From the NCBI GenBank assembly GCA_019636625.1, contig JAHBXE010000015.1:1-64000 (forward strand): 64,000 nt of DNA, given 5' to 3'. Below, in pieces: positions 8,327-16,562 of this stretch; position 1 is the first letter of the stretch; every line of letters begins with the position of its first letter. The DNA comes from Phycisphaeraceae bacterium. Lineage in GTDB: Bacteria > Planctomycetota > Phycisphaerae > Phycisphaerales > UBA1924. The notes under the pieces are model-generated. The model did not search any database and was not told the origin of the DNA. It saw only the letters and a list, made by a program, of their open reading frames with translations. The position numbers and the translations under genes were made by a program.

Positions 8327-10543
8327 TCATCCCCGGATGAGCACGATGGCGTTGATGATGAGCGCGAGGCACGCATCGCCGACGATCAGCCCCGCGCAGA
8401 ACGGCACACCCCATTCCTCGGCCCAGGAACGCCCCTTGATCTTGCCGAGGACCATGTTGGCAACGCAGCCGACGCCGTAGGTAAGGATGTACATGAATGG
8501 GAGGTACATGGAGAGCCCGACCAGCACGCCGAGGCTCGGGAACGCCGCGATGCCGAGCAGCGCCCCGAGCAGCGCGCCAAAGCCGTACTGGGCGTAGGGC
8601 ATCTCCTGGCCCTGAACACCGTCCACGACGGCCTTGAGCGCCTGGGCCTGCGGCGCGACGGTGGGCGTCCCCGGTCCGATGGCGATGCCGGTCTGTTCGA
8701 GGTTCACGGAGGCGATCAGGACCAGCGTCGCCATCGTGATGACCGGACCGATGCCGGCGGAGATCAGTTCCCAGGTCTGCTGCGTTCGCGGGCGGGCGCC
8801 GACAATGTGGCCGGTCTTGAGGTCGCCCATCATGTCCGCGGCACAGGTGATGGCGGCGCACAGGGCCGCGCCGAGAAGCACCGCGGAGATCACATCCGAT
8901 GTTCCGGCCAGGAGCAGCACGAGGACGACCGTGAGCAGGGCCATGCCCGAGACGGGGGACCAGTCGGTCATGCCCGTGCACTGGGCGATGATGATCCCGG
9001 CGAACCAGATCCACGCACCGGCAACCAGCACGATGACGGCCTTCGCCACCCACGGGTTCATCCAGGAGAGGGCCCCGGTCGAGGCCGTGGGCTCGCCGAC
9101 AAACTCCGCCGCGATCAGGAGCAGGGTCATGCACGTCATCACGACGATGACGAGGGTCTTGAGCCCGAGTTCATCGCGTCCGCCGGTGGTGGTCTTGCCG
9201 GCGCGGGCGATGCTGCGCAAGGCCTCGCGGATCGAGGGCAGCGAAGCGGCGACACCCAGCAACGCACCGCCCAGCAGCAGTCCGACGCCCAGGGGCCGGT
9301 TGTACGCGCCCATCGCGTAAGAGGCGACCTGGTCGGCGCGGACCGTTTGCGGCAGCCAGCCCATACGGAACGCGAGCGGGTTCAGGACGAGGTACGCGAG
9401 GAAACCACCGGCCAGGACCATCAGCCCTGCGCGGCCGGTCAGGTAGCCCGCGCCCAGCGCGAAGGGCGCGATGGCCAGCGCGAGCTGGGCCTCATCCGGC
9501 AGGCCGAGCAGGCGGCCGATGTCGAAGACCGAGTCCGTGACGAAGTGGTCGGCTCGCCCGTTCTGGTCGCGGTCGATGCGCCGGTCGAGCGGGGCGGTTG
9601 CTCCCTTGTCCGACAGCCGCAGCCCCAGGTCCTGGTAGCCGGGCAGGGGCTTCATCGCCCAGCCCGTGCGCGCCGTGCGGAGCGACTCCCACGTCTGAGC
9701 GCCGGTCGAGGCGAGGTACGCGGCCTGGCACAAAGCGTCGGAATACCCCTCCGCGCCCGCGACGGCCTTGATCTGGGCTTTGAGTGCCTCCTCCTGCTTG
9801 GTCTTGTCTTCAGGAGAGAGAGTGGCGCTTACACGAACATCGTGTACTTGCTCTGCGAGTCTGCCGCGGGCGATCACGGCCTCCGGCGCGGCCTTGGCGT
9901 CGATCCATCCGGCGATGGTGCGGGTCAGCGTGGCCTGCGCGGGGGTGATGCGTTCGCGCTCGACGAGCGAGTCCAGGTCGGACAGCGCGGCGGGGGACTT
10001 GATCGACGGGAGCCCCGAGGGCAGGTAGATGACGATCGCCACGAGGATGCCCGCGGCGAGCACGATCGACTTCTTGATCCCCGCGCCGGGGGACTTGAGG
10101 ATCGCGCCGACGGCGGTGGGGCTGGGGAAGCGGAGGCGATCGATCTCGATCATCTGCTTGCGCAGGGGCACGATGAACGCCACCCCGAGCACCGCCCCGA
10201 CGGAGCAGGCCAGGGTGATCATCCAGAAGCTCGTGTCGCTGAAACTCAGTTGATGCCCGAGCAGGAGTAGAACGGGAACGGTGAAGATGACCCCGGCGTT
10301 GGTGGTGTTGACGGATGAGGCGACGGTCTGCGTCAGGTTGCACTCGAGGATGGTGCCCCGCCGGAGGATCCCCCGCAGAACGCCGAAACCCAGCACCGCC
10401 GCGATGGCGCTGCCCCCGATCGTGAAGCCGATCTTGAGGCCGGCGTAGGTAATCGCGGCGTTCATGATGGCCCCGAGAAGGAGGCCAAAGACGACCGAAC
10501 TGATGGACGCCTCGACGTAGCGGCGGATTCCGGGTCGGTTCAC
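8327..10543 (-). CDS. OPT family oligopeptide/metal-chelate transporter
   Basis: An integral membrane transporter (738 residues) of the oligopeptide transporter superfamily. Most of the sequence is hydrophobic helices. The first, SISSVVFGLLLGAIMNAAITYAGLKIG, followed by a G-rich helix and ECNLTQTVASS, is typical of prokaryotic OPT proteins. A hydrophilic insert of about 170 residues lies roughly between residues 190 and 340. Members move peptides or iron-chelate complexes with protons, but the substrate here is unknown. The GTG at 10543 is chosen because AAAGGAG lies 5 bases before it; longer frames upstream have no hydrophobic character. The small membrane protein downstream probably shares its mRNA. 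Confidence 0.88.
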   Translation of the reverse strand: MNRPGIRRYVEASISSVVFGLLLGAIMNAAITYAGLKIGFTIGGSAIAAVLGFGVLRGILRRGTILECNLTQTVASSVNTTNAGVIFTVPVLLLLGHQLSFSDTSFWMITLACSVGAVLGVAFIVPLRKQMIEIDRLRFPSPTAVGAILKSPGAGIKKSIVLAAGILVAIVIYLPSGLPSIKSPAALSDLDSLVERERITPAQATLTRTIAGWIDAKAAPEAVIARGRLAEQVHDVRVSATLSPEDKTKQEEALKAQIKAVAGAEGYSDALCQAAYLASTGAQTWESLRTARTGWAMKPLPGYQDLGLRLSDKGATAPLDRRIDRDQNGRADHFVTDSVFDIGRLLGLPDEAQLALAIAPFALGAGYLTGRAGLMVLAGGFLAYLVLNPLAFRMGWLPQTVRADQVASYAMGAYNRPLGVGLLLGGALLGVAASLPSIREALRSIARAGKTTTGGRDELGLKTLVIVVMTCMTLLLIAAEFVGEPTASTGALSWMNPWVAKAVIVLVAGAWIWFAGIIIAQCTGMTDWSPVSGMALLTVVLVLLLAGTSDVISAVLLGAALCAAITCAADMMGDLKTGHIVGARPRTQQTWELISAGIGPVITMATLVLIASVNLEQTGIAIGPGTPTVAPQAQALKAVVDGVQGQEMPYAQYGFGALLGALLGIAAFPSLGVLVGLSMYLPFMYILTYGVGCVANMVLGKIKGRSWAEEWGVPFCAGLIVGDACLALIINAIVLIRG

Positions 10544-10669
10544 AGGGTCTCCTTTCGCGCCATGCTGCATCATGGCAGAATCCGGGGCGGGGCACAAGTA
10601 CGGATGTTCGTGGCCGACCCGGGATGGGGCTCGGGCCCGTCGGATGCCGTCACCCGTGTGCGCAGGATC

Positions 10670-10675
10670 TACACT
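10670..10675 (+). promoter_or_regulatory. Putative -10 element of a leaderless transcript
   Basis: TACACT lies 5 bases before the GTG at 10681, and no Shine-Dalgarno sequence is present. This places transcription start at about the first coding base. No convincing -35 is visible. Confidence 0.4.
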
Positions 10676-10680
10676 GCCCC

Positions 10681-12006
10681 GTGCGCGATCAGATTCTGAA
10701 CCTGTGCCACGCGACGTCTTTCCGGCCTTTTCGGGTGCACACACGGGATGGGACGGCGTTTGATGTTCATGCGCCGACGCAGGTCGCGTTCTCGCCCGAC
10801 GGGGGGATGATCGTGGTCGTGCTGTCCGACGCTCGATTCGAGGTGCTCGTTCCCGAACGGATCGCCCGGTGCGAGGTGCTCCATGCCAGCACGCCGCCGA
10901 TTCCCCAGGCCGAACCCGAGCCGCCCCCGGGTCCCGCTGGCTCACCCGGCGGCATCACGTTCCAGTCGGTGATCGACACCGACGGCCGTCGCCTGGTCCA
11001 CTTCGAGGCGACCGATGCGGATGGCCATGTCATGCTCTCCAGCGCCGGAACGCGCTGGGACTTGTATGGCATGGAAGTGTTTGAGAACGGTCGCACGCTG
11101 TACCTTCAGCACGCGGACGACCTGACCCTGTCGCAACGGATCATCCTGTGGCCGCCGAAGCGGGGCACGCTCGAGAGTTTCGCCGAGGCGATGGATGTGG
11201 CTCGGTTGAAACAGGAGTTGGTCGCGAAGTCGTCCGCCGCGGGGCCGCGGGGGTTCGCTGCTCCCGCTTCCTACGCGCGGTCGATCGTTCCACCCGAACC
11301 GTACAACCCGCCGATGCCCAAGCACCCGCACCGAGAGACGGGCATGCGGGCGGACGATCCGCGGCGTTTTGTCATGTCGGCGCGGCGGTACGACGCGGCG
11401 CCAGGACAGACCGCGATGGGCGCTTGCTTGACCGACCTGTTCACGGAACACGTGATGTTCGATCTCGACCAGAGCGGGTGGCACGCCACCATCGAGGACG
11501 GCATCGCGAAGTGGGACCTGACGCTCCGCTGCCCGGCCGCGCTGGGACGAGAACTGAGGCTCCATATAGATGCATTCAAGGGCAGGGCCCGCGTCGAGGG
11601 GGCGTGGGTCGCATTGGAAGCGGCGGAACGGCACATTCGGAACTTCCCGCTGCACGGGTCGTGGGAAGCGCTGCTGGCACTGCTGAAGGGCGAGCCTCGC
11701 GATCTCTCCCAACCGGAGTCCGCGGCCGCCGTGCCGACGGGCGCAACACTGGAGTTCTGGCCCGGCGCCGCCTCGGTGGCTCCCCCGTTCCTGGCGGTTC
11801 GCCTCGTCGAGACCTCGGGGCGGGCGATCCTCGACAGCCGGGGCGCCGTCTGGGGCGCGATGGCAAGGGTGCGGGATGGCGGCGTCTGGCTTCACCTTCT
11901 GCACGCCGACCCCGCCCGGCGCATGGAGTTCACGCCCCGCCTCGCAGTGGACCTCGCCACACACCGCGTCACGTGCGATGGGCTGGAGGGCGCTACATCC
12001 ATTTAG
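10681..12006 (+). CDS. Hypothetical protein with a short N-terminal 'RPFRVHTRDG' domain
   Basis: A soluble protein of 441 residues with no signal peptide or membrane segment. Its first 55 residues (FRPFRVHTRDGTAFDVHAP, then a V-rich strand) resemble small stand-alone planctomycete proteins of the 'PFRPFRIHLSDG' type. A Pro-rich linker follows, then beta-rich segments. Two of these, at about residues 115-165 and 375-425, share the pattern of an acidic strand, L-S/D-S-x-G-x-x-W, a Gly, L-x-L, and HAD, so an internal duplication is likely. No catalytic motif is seen. The GTG start is supported by a TACACT element just upstream; the longer frame to 10624 would include Cys/His-rich non-homologous residues. 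Confidence 0.6.
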   Translation: MRDQILNLCHATSFRPFRVHTRDGTAFDVHAPTQVAFSPDGGMIVVVLSDARFEVLVPERIARCEVLHASTPPIPQAEPEPPPGPAGSPGGITFQSVIDTDGRRLVHFEATDADGHVMLSSAGTRWDLYGMEVFENGRTLYLQHADDLTLSQRIILWPPKRGTLESFAEAMDVARLKQELVAKSSAAGPRGFAAPASYARSIVPPEPYNPPMPKHPHRETGMRADDPRRFVMSARRYDAAPGQTAMGACLTDLFTEHVMFDLDQSGWHATIEDGIAKWDLTLRCPAALGRELRLHIDAFKGRARVEGAWVALEAAERHIRNFPLHGSWEALLALLKGEPRDLSQPESAAAVPTGATLEFWPGAASVAPPFLAVRLVETSGRAILDSRGAVWGAMARVRDGGVWLHLLHADPARRMEFTPRLAVDLATHRVTCDGLEGATSI

Positions 12007-12329
12007 AGGCTGCAGCACATGCTCCACGCCTGCCGGACGCCGGAGTGGATGCGGGAAGAGATAGAGCAGTGGTGCGGGATTGGAAAGGGCATCCCGGCGC
12101 TGTGAACGCCGAATCAGCCGCGGGGATCGTGAAATCCGCTCCATCGCCCCCTAATAATCCTCCGCCCCGCCACCCCCGGGGCTTCCCATACCGCACGCGG
12201 CCAGGGGGGCTTGGCCCGAAAAGAAAGTGCCACATGGCAAGGCGCCACATGGCCAATCAGAATCCGCTCCTCCGCGTTTGCTGAGTTTGGCGCTTTGGCC
12301 CTTTGCCCTGTCGCGATCTGGAGACCCCC
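12007..12329. other. Intergenic region with a 10-bp direct repeat
   Basis: About 320 bases without a supported gene. GCCACATGGC occurs twice, at 12229-12238 and 12244-12253, spaced 15 bases start to start, about 80 bases before the deoxyhypusine-synthase-like gene. It could be an operator. A GGAG at about 12320 serves as the ribosome site of that gene. Confidence 0.45.
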
Positions 12330-13466
12330 ATGCCCAAGTGGACCAAGAAAGAACTCCTCTCCCGCCCCATCGAGCACATCGACATCACGGCCTTCGACGC
12401 CCGCCCGGTTGTCGACAGCTACCGCGACATGGCGTACTCGGCCCGCACGCTGGCACAGGCCGCGGACATTTATTCGATGATGCTCAAGGACAAGGAGTGC
12501 GCGGTGATCCTGACGCTCGCGGGGTCGCTGATCTCCGCGGGGCTGAAGAAGGCGATCATCGCGCTCGTCGAGAACAATATGGTGGACGCGATCGTCTCCA
12601 CCGGGGCGAACATCGTGGACCAGGACTTCTTCGAGGGCCTGGGGTTCAAGCACTACATCGCGCCCGGTTCGCCCGAGGCGCCGCCTGTCGATGATATGAC
12701 CCTGCGGAACATGATGATCGACCGGATCTACGACACGTACATCGATGAGGACGACCTCCGCGCGTGCGACGACACGACCAAGAAGATCTTCGACCAGTTC
12801 GAGCCGGGCGCGTATTCCTCGCGCGAGTTCATCGAGGCGATGGGCGCCTACCTCGTCAAGCACCACCCGAAGAACGAGTCGATCGTCAAGACCTGCTACC
12901 AAAAGCGCGTGCCGATCTTCTGCCCCGCCTTCAGCGACTGCTCCGCCGGCTTTGGCATCGTGCTCCAGCAGACCGAGGCCATCGAGGAAGGCCGCGGCCA
13001 GGTCGCCTTTGACTCCGGTAAGGACTTCCGCGAGTTGACGGACATCAAGCTCGCCTGCAAGGACACGGGCCTGCTGATGCTCGGCGGCGGTGTGCCCAAG
13101 AACTTCGCGCAGGACATCGTCGTCGCGGCCGAACTGCTCAACGAGCGCAAGGGCGGCAAAGCGCGCGGCGATATCGGCATGCACAAGTACGCCATCCAGA
13201 TGACCGTCGCCGACTCGCGCGACGGCGCCCTCTCCGGCTCCACCCTGCGCGAGGCGTGCAGTTGGGGCAAGGTCGATGTTGTCCACGAGCAGATGGTCTT
13301 CGGTGAACTGACCGCCCTGTTCCCGATCCTCGCCAGCGATGCATTCCATCGCGGCGCGTGGAAGGGCCGCAAGGGCTTCAAGTTCGCGGATCTGTTCGAG
13401 AAGGGCGAGGGCGTGCCGAACTTTGCGGGAACATCCGCGGGCAAGCGCAGAGCCGGAACCCGTTGA
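12330..13466 (+). CDS. Deoxyhypusine/homospermidine synthase family protein
   Basis: A protein of 378 residues of the deoxyhypusine synthase family, NAD-dependent enzymes that transfer an aminobutyl group from spermidine. In eukaryotes the acceptor is a lysine of eIF5A; bacteria lack that protein, and bacterial members are thought to act on polyamines (for example making homospermidine). Visible marks are the NAD-site LTLAGSLISAGL, TGANIVDQDFFE, and REACSWGKVD, whose Lys (about residue 314) matches the catalytic Lys of human enzyme SWGK. The catalytic residue is therefore conserved. The ATG at 12330 follows a GGAG site. A strong hairpin terminator follows 30 bases after the stop. speA in the same window supplies the polyamine context. 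Confidence 0.88.
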   Translation: MPKWTKKELLSRPIEHIDITAFDARPVVDSYRDMAYSARTLAQAADIYSMMLKDKECAVILTLAGSLISAGLKKAIIALVENNMVDAIVSTGANIVDQDFFEGLGFKHYIAPGSPEAPPVDDMTLRNMMIDRIYDTYIDEDDLRACDDTTKKIFDQFEPGAYSSREFIEAMGAYLVKHHPKNESIVKTCYQKRVPIFCPAFSDCSAGFGIVLQQTEAIEEGRGQVAFDSGKDFRELTDIKLACKDTGLLMLGGGVPKNFAQDIVVAAELLNERKGGKARGDIGMHKYAIQMTVADSRDGALSGSTLREACSWGKVDVVHEQMVFGELTALFPILASDAFHRGAWKGRKGFKFADLFEKGEGVPNFAGTSAGKRRAGTR

Positions 13467-13468
13467 AC

Positions 13469-14095
13469 ATGGAGCAAACACGCTTCAATCGATCACCCCG
13501 CGGGCTGCTCAAGCCCGCGGGTTTTTGTTTGTGCTTCCTTCTCGCCGCGGCCAGCGTGATCGGCTGGATCCTGACCTGGCGCACCATCGCCGGGGTGCGT
13601 TACAACTTCGGAACGTACCTCGCGCCGGGCGCCCCCGGCGGTGATGGGCAGTGGTGGATGTACAAGTCTCAGTCGATCAGCCTGACGAGCTTCGGCGGCA
13701 TCGCGTATGTACAGCACACCGAGTACCCCAGCCTCGCCCCGACCCGCGAGGAGCTCCAGCACTGGGAGAGCGCCAGGGGCTGGGACACCATGGCGATGTC
13801 CGCCGAACCGAACGATGCGATGTGGTGGCGATTCCACGCCGCGTCCGACTGGTCGCTGCTGGGTGTTGGATTCACCAAGGGCGGCAGGCAGGGCGAGACT
13901 GTTCATCTCGTGTCCATTCCCTACTGGCTGATCCTTGCGGGCATCATCGGTCCGTGGGCGCTGGCGGCCAATCGCCGGCGGAGGCGAAAGGCCCGGATCC
14001 GGGCGGGCCGCTGCCCCGCGTGCAACTACAACCTTGCCGGATTGGAGCCGGGCGCTGCCTGCCCTGAATGTGGGAAGAGGACGACACGTCCGTAG
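13469..14095 (+). CDS. Membrane protein with C-terminal zinc ribbon (first of a tandem set)
   Basis: About 208 residues: an N-terminal transmembrane helix (GFCLCFLLAAASVIGWILTW, residues about 18-37), an extracytoplasmic domain of some 110 residues, a second helix (YWLILAGIIGPWALAA), a basic stretch, and a terminal CPACNYNLAGL...CPECG zinc ribbon in the cytoplasm. Two relatives with the same architecture follow directly, and another lies at 52.5 kb. The function is unknown. The start is uncertain: the ATG at 13469 is 2 bases after the previous stop, but a strong terminator hairpin (13497-13530) occupies codons 10-20, so translation may start later or on a read-through mRNA. I keep 13469 because later starts would cut the helix. 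Confidence 0.6.
   Translation: MEQTRFNRSPRGLLKPAGFCLCFLLAAASVIGWILTWRTIAGVRYNFGTYLAPGAPGGDGQWWMYKSQSISLTSFGGIAYVQHTEYPSLAPTREELQHWESARGWDTMAMSAEPNDAMWWRFHAASDWSLLGVGFTKGGRQGETVHLVSIPYWLILAGIIGPWALAANRRRRRKARIRAGRCPACNYNLAGLEPGAACPECGKRTTRP
13497..13530 (+). terminator. Rho-independent terminator after the deoxyhypusine-synthase-like gene
   Basis: A perfect 10-bp stem (CCCGCGGGCT / AGCCCGCGGG) with a 5-base loop is followed by TTTTTGTTT. It lies 30 bases after the stop at 13466. It also overlaps the annotated 5' end of the next gene. Confidence 0.8.
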
Positions 14096-14192
14096 GCCGT
14101 ACGGCCGATTCCAGCACACATTCGCTCGTCCCCGCAACCAACCGGCAATGCCGCGCCCGGTATGCGTTAGACTACACAGAGAGGAGTCGTCC

Positions 14193-14969
14193 GTGCTCCA
14201 GCGTTGCATCGTCGCCGCTTTGCTGAGCCTGACCATCACAACCGTGGTTGCGTGGTGCGGTGCGTACTTTGACACCGATGACTCTCGACTTTGGTCTTTC
14301 AGCGATCCGCATGGCGTTGGACCCGTTCCATCTCTCTCACATCTTGGCGAGTCATTCGTGGGTGCCACACCCTTTGCGGGGCGTGTGCACATTCGAGAGT
14401 CAGCGCTGGTGACGCGAATCGCCGTTTGCGGCCCGGTCGTGCTTCATGTCTGTGGAAGCCGGGTTGAAGACGGATCCGACAACCCGCCCGATCCTCCTCC
14501 GGAGCCTCTACATTGGACCGCTGTCACTCCCGCTTGGGCTCGTTCGGCCGTCGAACCAGTCCTCTCTTTGGCTCCCGACCCAGCGCCGTTCCGTTTCAGA
14601 ATCGTCACGCTGCACGGCAGTGGCTGGCCCTGGAGAGCGTTCTCGGCAACGATTCACTCGCCGACATCTACCGCCAATGGCTACGCGATCGTCGGCGGCT
14701 TCCAGCCGCCCCACTCCGCGAACACGACCCTCCTGGCCACCCGCGGCTACGGTGTGGTCATTCCTTATCGCCCGATCTGGACGGGCCTGATATTCAACTC
14801 ATGCGTGTTCGCCGCGGCGGGCATCGGCCTGTTCTCATCCGTTCGCGGCCTCCGCCGCAGGGCCCGGGCGAAGCGGGGATGCTGCATTTCGTGCGGGTAC
14901 GCCCTTCGCGGCCTGGCGCATTGCATGCCGTGCCCCGAATGTGGCCGCAAGAAACCACCCGCCGCCTGA
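14193..14969 (+). CDS. Membrane protein with C-terminal zinc ribbon (second of a tandem set)
   Basis: A protein of 258 residues with the same plan as its upstream neighbour: an N-terminal helix (CIVAALLSLTITTVVAW), a variable extracytoplasmic domain, a helix near residue 205 (WTGLIFNSCVFAAAGIGLF), a basic stretch and a terminal CISCGYALRGL...CPECGRK ribbon. The extracytoplasmic part is Pro- and Ser-rich and does not resemble the neighbours in sequence. The GTG at 14193 is chosen because GAGAGGAG lies upstream and the helix starts right after it, as in the third member. Function unknown. Confidence 0.6.
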   Translation: MLQRCIVAALLSLTITTVVAWCGAYFDTDDSRLWSFSDPHGVGPVPSLSHLGESFVGATPFAGRVHIRESALVTRIAVCGPVVLHVCGSRVEDGSDNPPDPPPEPLHWTAVTPAWARSAVEPVLSLAPDPAPFRFRIVTLHGSGWPWRAFSATIHSPTSTANGYAIVGGFQPPHSANTTLLATRGYGVVIPYRPIWTGLIFNSCVFAAAGIGLFSSVRGLRRRARAKRGCCISCGYALRGLAHCMPCPECGRKKPPAA

Positions 14970-14984
14970 CATGGACTACTTATC

Positions 14985-15881
14985 GTGGCCCGTTCGATCA
15001 TCCGATTCGCCGCCTGCCTTGCGCTCGGCACGTTGACCACGCTCGCCCTCGCGTGGCTACCCCCTCTTCTCCGCCCACCCACGTCACCCACATGGTCGAC
15101 CGACCAATGGTGGATCAACGACACCCGCGCTGGGCACTACAGCGTGTCGCGCACCGCCCTGCGCGACGATGTGCGCTTCCTGCACATCATCTTCGCCGGG
15201 CACGCCAAGGACAAGCCGTATTACATGGCCGCGCCACCTCCGCGTTGGGCCTTCACGCTCACTCAGGCCATGGAGGGCGATGGTCCCGCGGCGGGAAGAC
15301 CGTGGTGGGGTGTGGACACCATCGCGACGGGCTGGCCCCGCCGCGCCTTCCGCGGCGGTCTTTACACGCCATGGCCCTCGTCGCCACCCACACAACCTAT
15401 TTTCACGTTCGTGCCGGACGGCAAGGGTGGTCTGACGATGAGCCAAGCTACACCAACTGGACCCCAGCCGCTGGCCGTCGGCCTCGTCCGCGTTGGCGCC
15501 CAAAGCTACACCATTCCCGTGCGACCGATCGCATCCGGGCTGGGCGTCAATGTCGGCGTGTTCACATCGCTGTGGGCTGTCGCCGGCTGGCTCATCGCGA
15601 AGTCCCGCCGCGCTCTCAGGAATCGCCGCAACCAGTGCTCCGCCTGCGGCTACGCCCGGCAAGGGCGCGACCCGGCCCGCCCGTGCCCTGAATGCGGGCA
15701 CGACTCGTGGCGCTTTCCCCCGCTTCGATCGGCGCGATATCCTCCGCCAACCGCCAAGCCGAACCTGTGGACCCGCCTTCCTCGGGACCAGCCGCCGGAC
15801 CTGCCGATCCACTCACCCGATGTCCACCCCAGCGCACACGCCCTCTGTCCCCCCACCGCGCGGCACCTATCTCCGCCATGA
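14985..15881 (+). CDS. Membrane protein with internal zinc ribbon (third of a tandem set)
   Basis: A protein of 298 residues: an N-terminal helix (FAACLALGTLTTLALAW), an extracytoplasmic domain of about 160 residues, a second helix (GVNVGVFTSLWAVAGWLIA), a basic RRALRNRRN stretch and a CSACGYARQG...CPECGHD ribbon. Unlike its relatives it continues for about 60 Pro-rich residues after the ribbon, which overlap the start of the next gene by 62 bases. That tail may be non-homologous read-on after loss of an earlier stop, or a frame error. The start is a GTG 15 bases after the previous stop. Confidence 0.55.
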   Translation: MARSIIRFAACLALGTLTTLALAWLPPLLRPPTSPTWSTDQWWINDTRAGHYSVSRTALRDDVRFLHIIFAGHAKDKPYYMAAPPPRWAFTLTQAMEGDGPAAGRPWWGVDTIATGWPRRAFRGGLYTPWPSSPPTQPIFTFVPDGKGGLTMSQATPTGPQPLAVGLVRVGAQSYTIPVRPIASGLGVNVGVFTSLWAVAGWLIAKSRRALRNRRNQCSACGYARQGRDPARPCPECGHDSWRFPPLRSARYPPPTAKPNLWTRLPRDQPPDLPIHSPDVHPSAHALCPPTARHLSPP

Positions 15882-16350
15882 CGGTGTTGAAACCGTCATC
15901 GGCGCCTCCACCCGATCCCCCGCCGCGTTCATCTTCGTTCCCTTTCTCGTGCTCTGGTCGGGCCTCTCGCTCGGCGGGCTCTACGGGAGCCAGATCGCCA
16001 AGGGGAAGTTTGATCTCTTCCTGTCTCTGTTCGGCATCCCCTTCCTGATCGTCGCCCTCCTGCTCGGCTGGAGCACACTCATGTGCGTCGTGGGACGGGT
16101 CGAGGTTCGGCTTCGCCACGGAGAGGGCGCCGTGTTCACCGGCATCGGCCCGATCGGCTCGCGTGAGCGGTTCGATGCCTCCGCGGTCAGCGATGTCCGC
16201 GAGCAGCGTTCCCGACGATCCGGGCGTCGCGCGGCGAGCACCTGCATCGTGCTGGATGGACCTCGACCCGTGTCCTTTGGCACCCTGCTCAACTCGCCCC
16301 GTCGCCGATTCATGGTCGCCGCTCTGCGCCAGACCCTCCGCCTCGCGTGA
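15820..16350 (+). CDS. Small membrane protein with PH-like C-terminal region
   Basis: A protein of 176 residues with two adjacent hydrophobic helices (AAFIFVPFLVLWSGLSLGGLY and LFGIPFLIVALLLGWSTLM) followed by about 75 beta-rich residues (VEVRLRHGEGAVFTGIGPIGSRERFD and later FGTLLNSPRRRFMVAALRQ). This order, two helices then a short beta domain ending in 'xRRxFMxAALR', resembles bacterial PH-like or DUF3592-type membrane proteins; I cannot name it with certainty. The start at 15820 lies inside the end of the preceding frame, and the MSTPAHTPSVPPPRG lead is Pro-rich. It is last in the tandem membrane-protein group. Confidence 0.6.
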   Translation: MSTPAHTPSVPPPRGTYLRHDGVETVIGASTRSPAAFIFVPFLVLWSGLSLGGLYGSQIAKGKFDLFLSLFGIPFLIVALLLGWSTLMCVVGRVEVRLRHGEGAVFTGIGPIGSRERFDASAVSDVREQRSRRSGRRAASTCIVLDGPRPVSFGTLLNSPRRRFMVAALRQTLRLA

Positions 16351-16562
16351 TCTTCCGCTGCACTTCGCGACAGGGACGCATGCATTGGGTAGCTCGCCGC
16401 TCGGTGCCGCTCCGAACTGGTGCCCGAGCGGCCCGTGGCCCGATCAAAGCCCTCCCACCGAAAGCCGCCTTTCTGCCGCTTTTGGGCGGTTTCCCTGCTC
16501 GAAACCCGCCGACGCCTTGCCCCTTCCCGCTACACTCAAATCCCAACAGGACCACGTGCACC

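Noticed and set aside
8249..10270. A 673-codon open frame opposite the OPT gene
   Set aside because: Antisense to a clear transporter; low-complexity Gly/Arg/Asp-rich, no motif.
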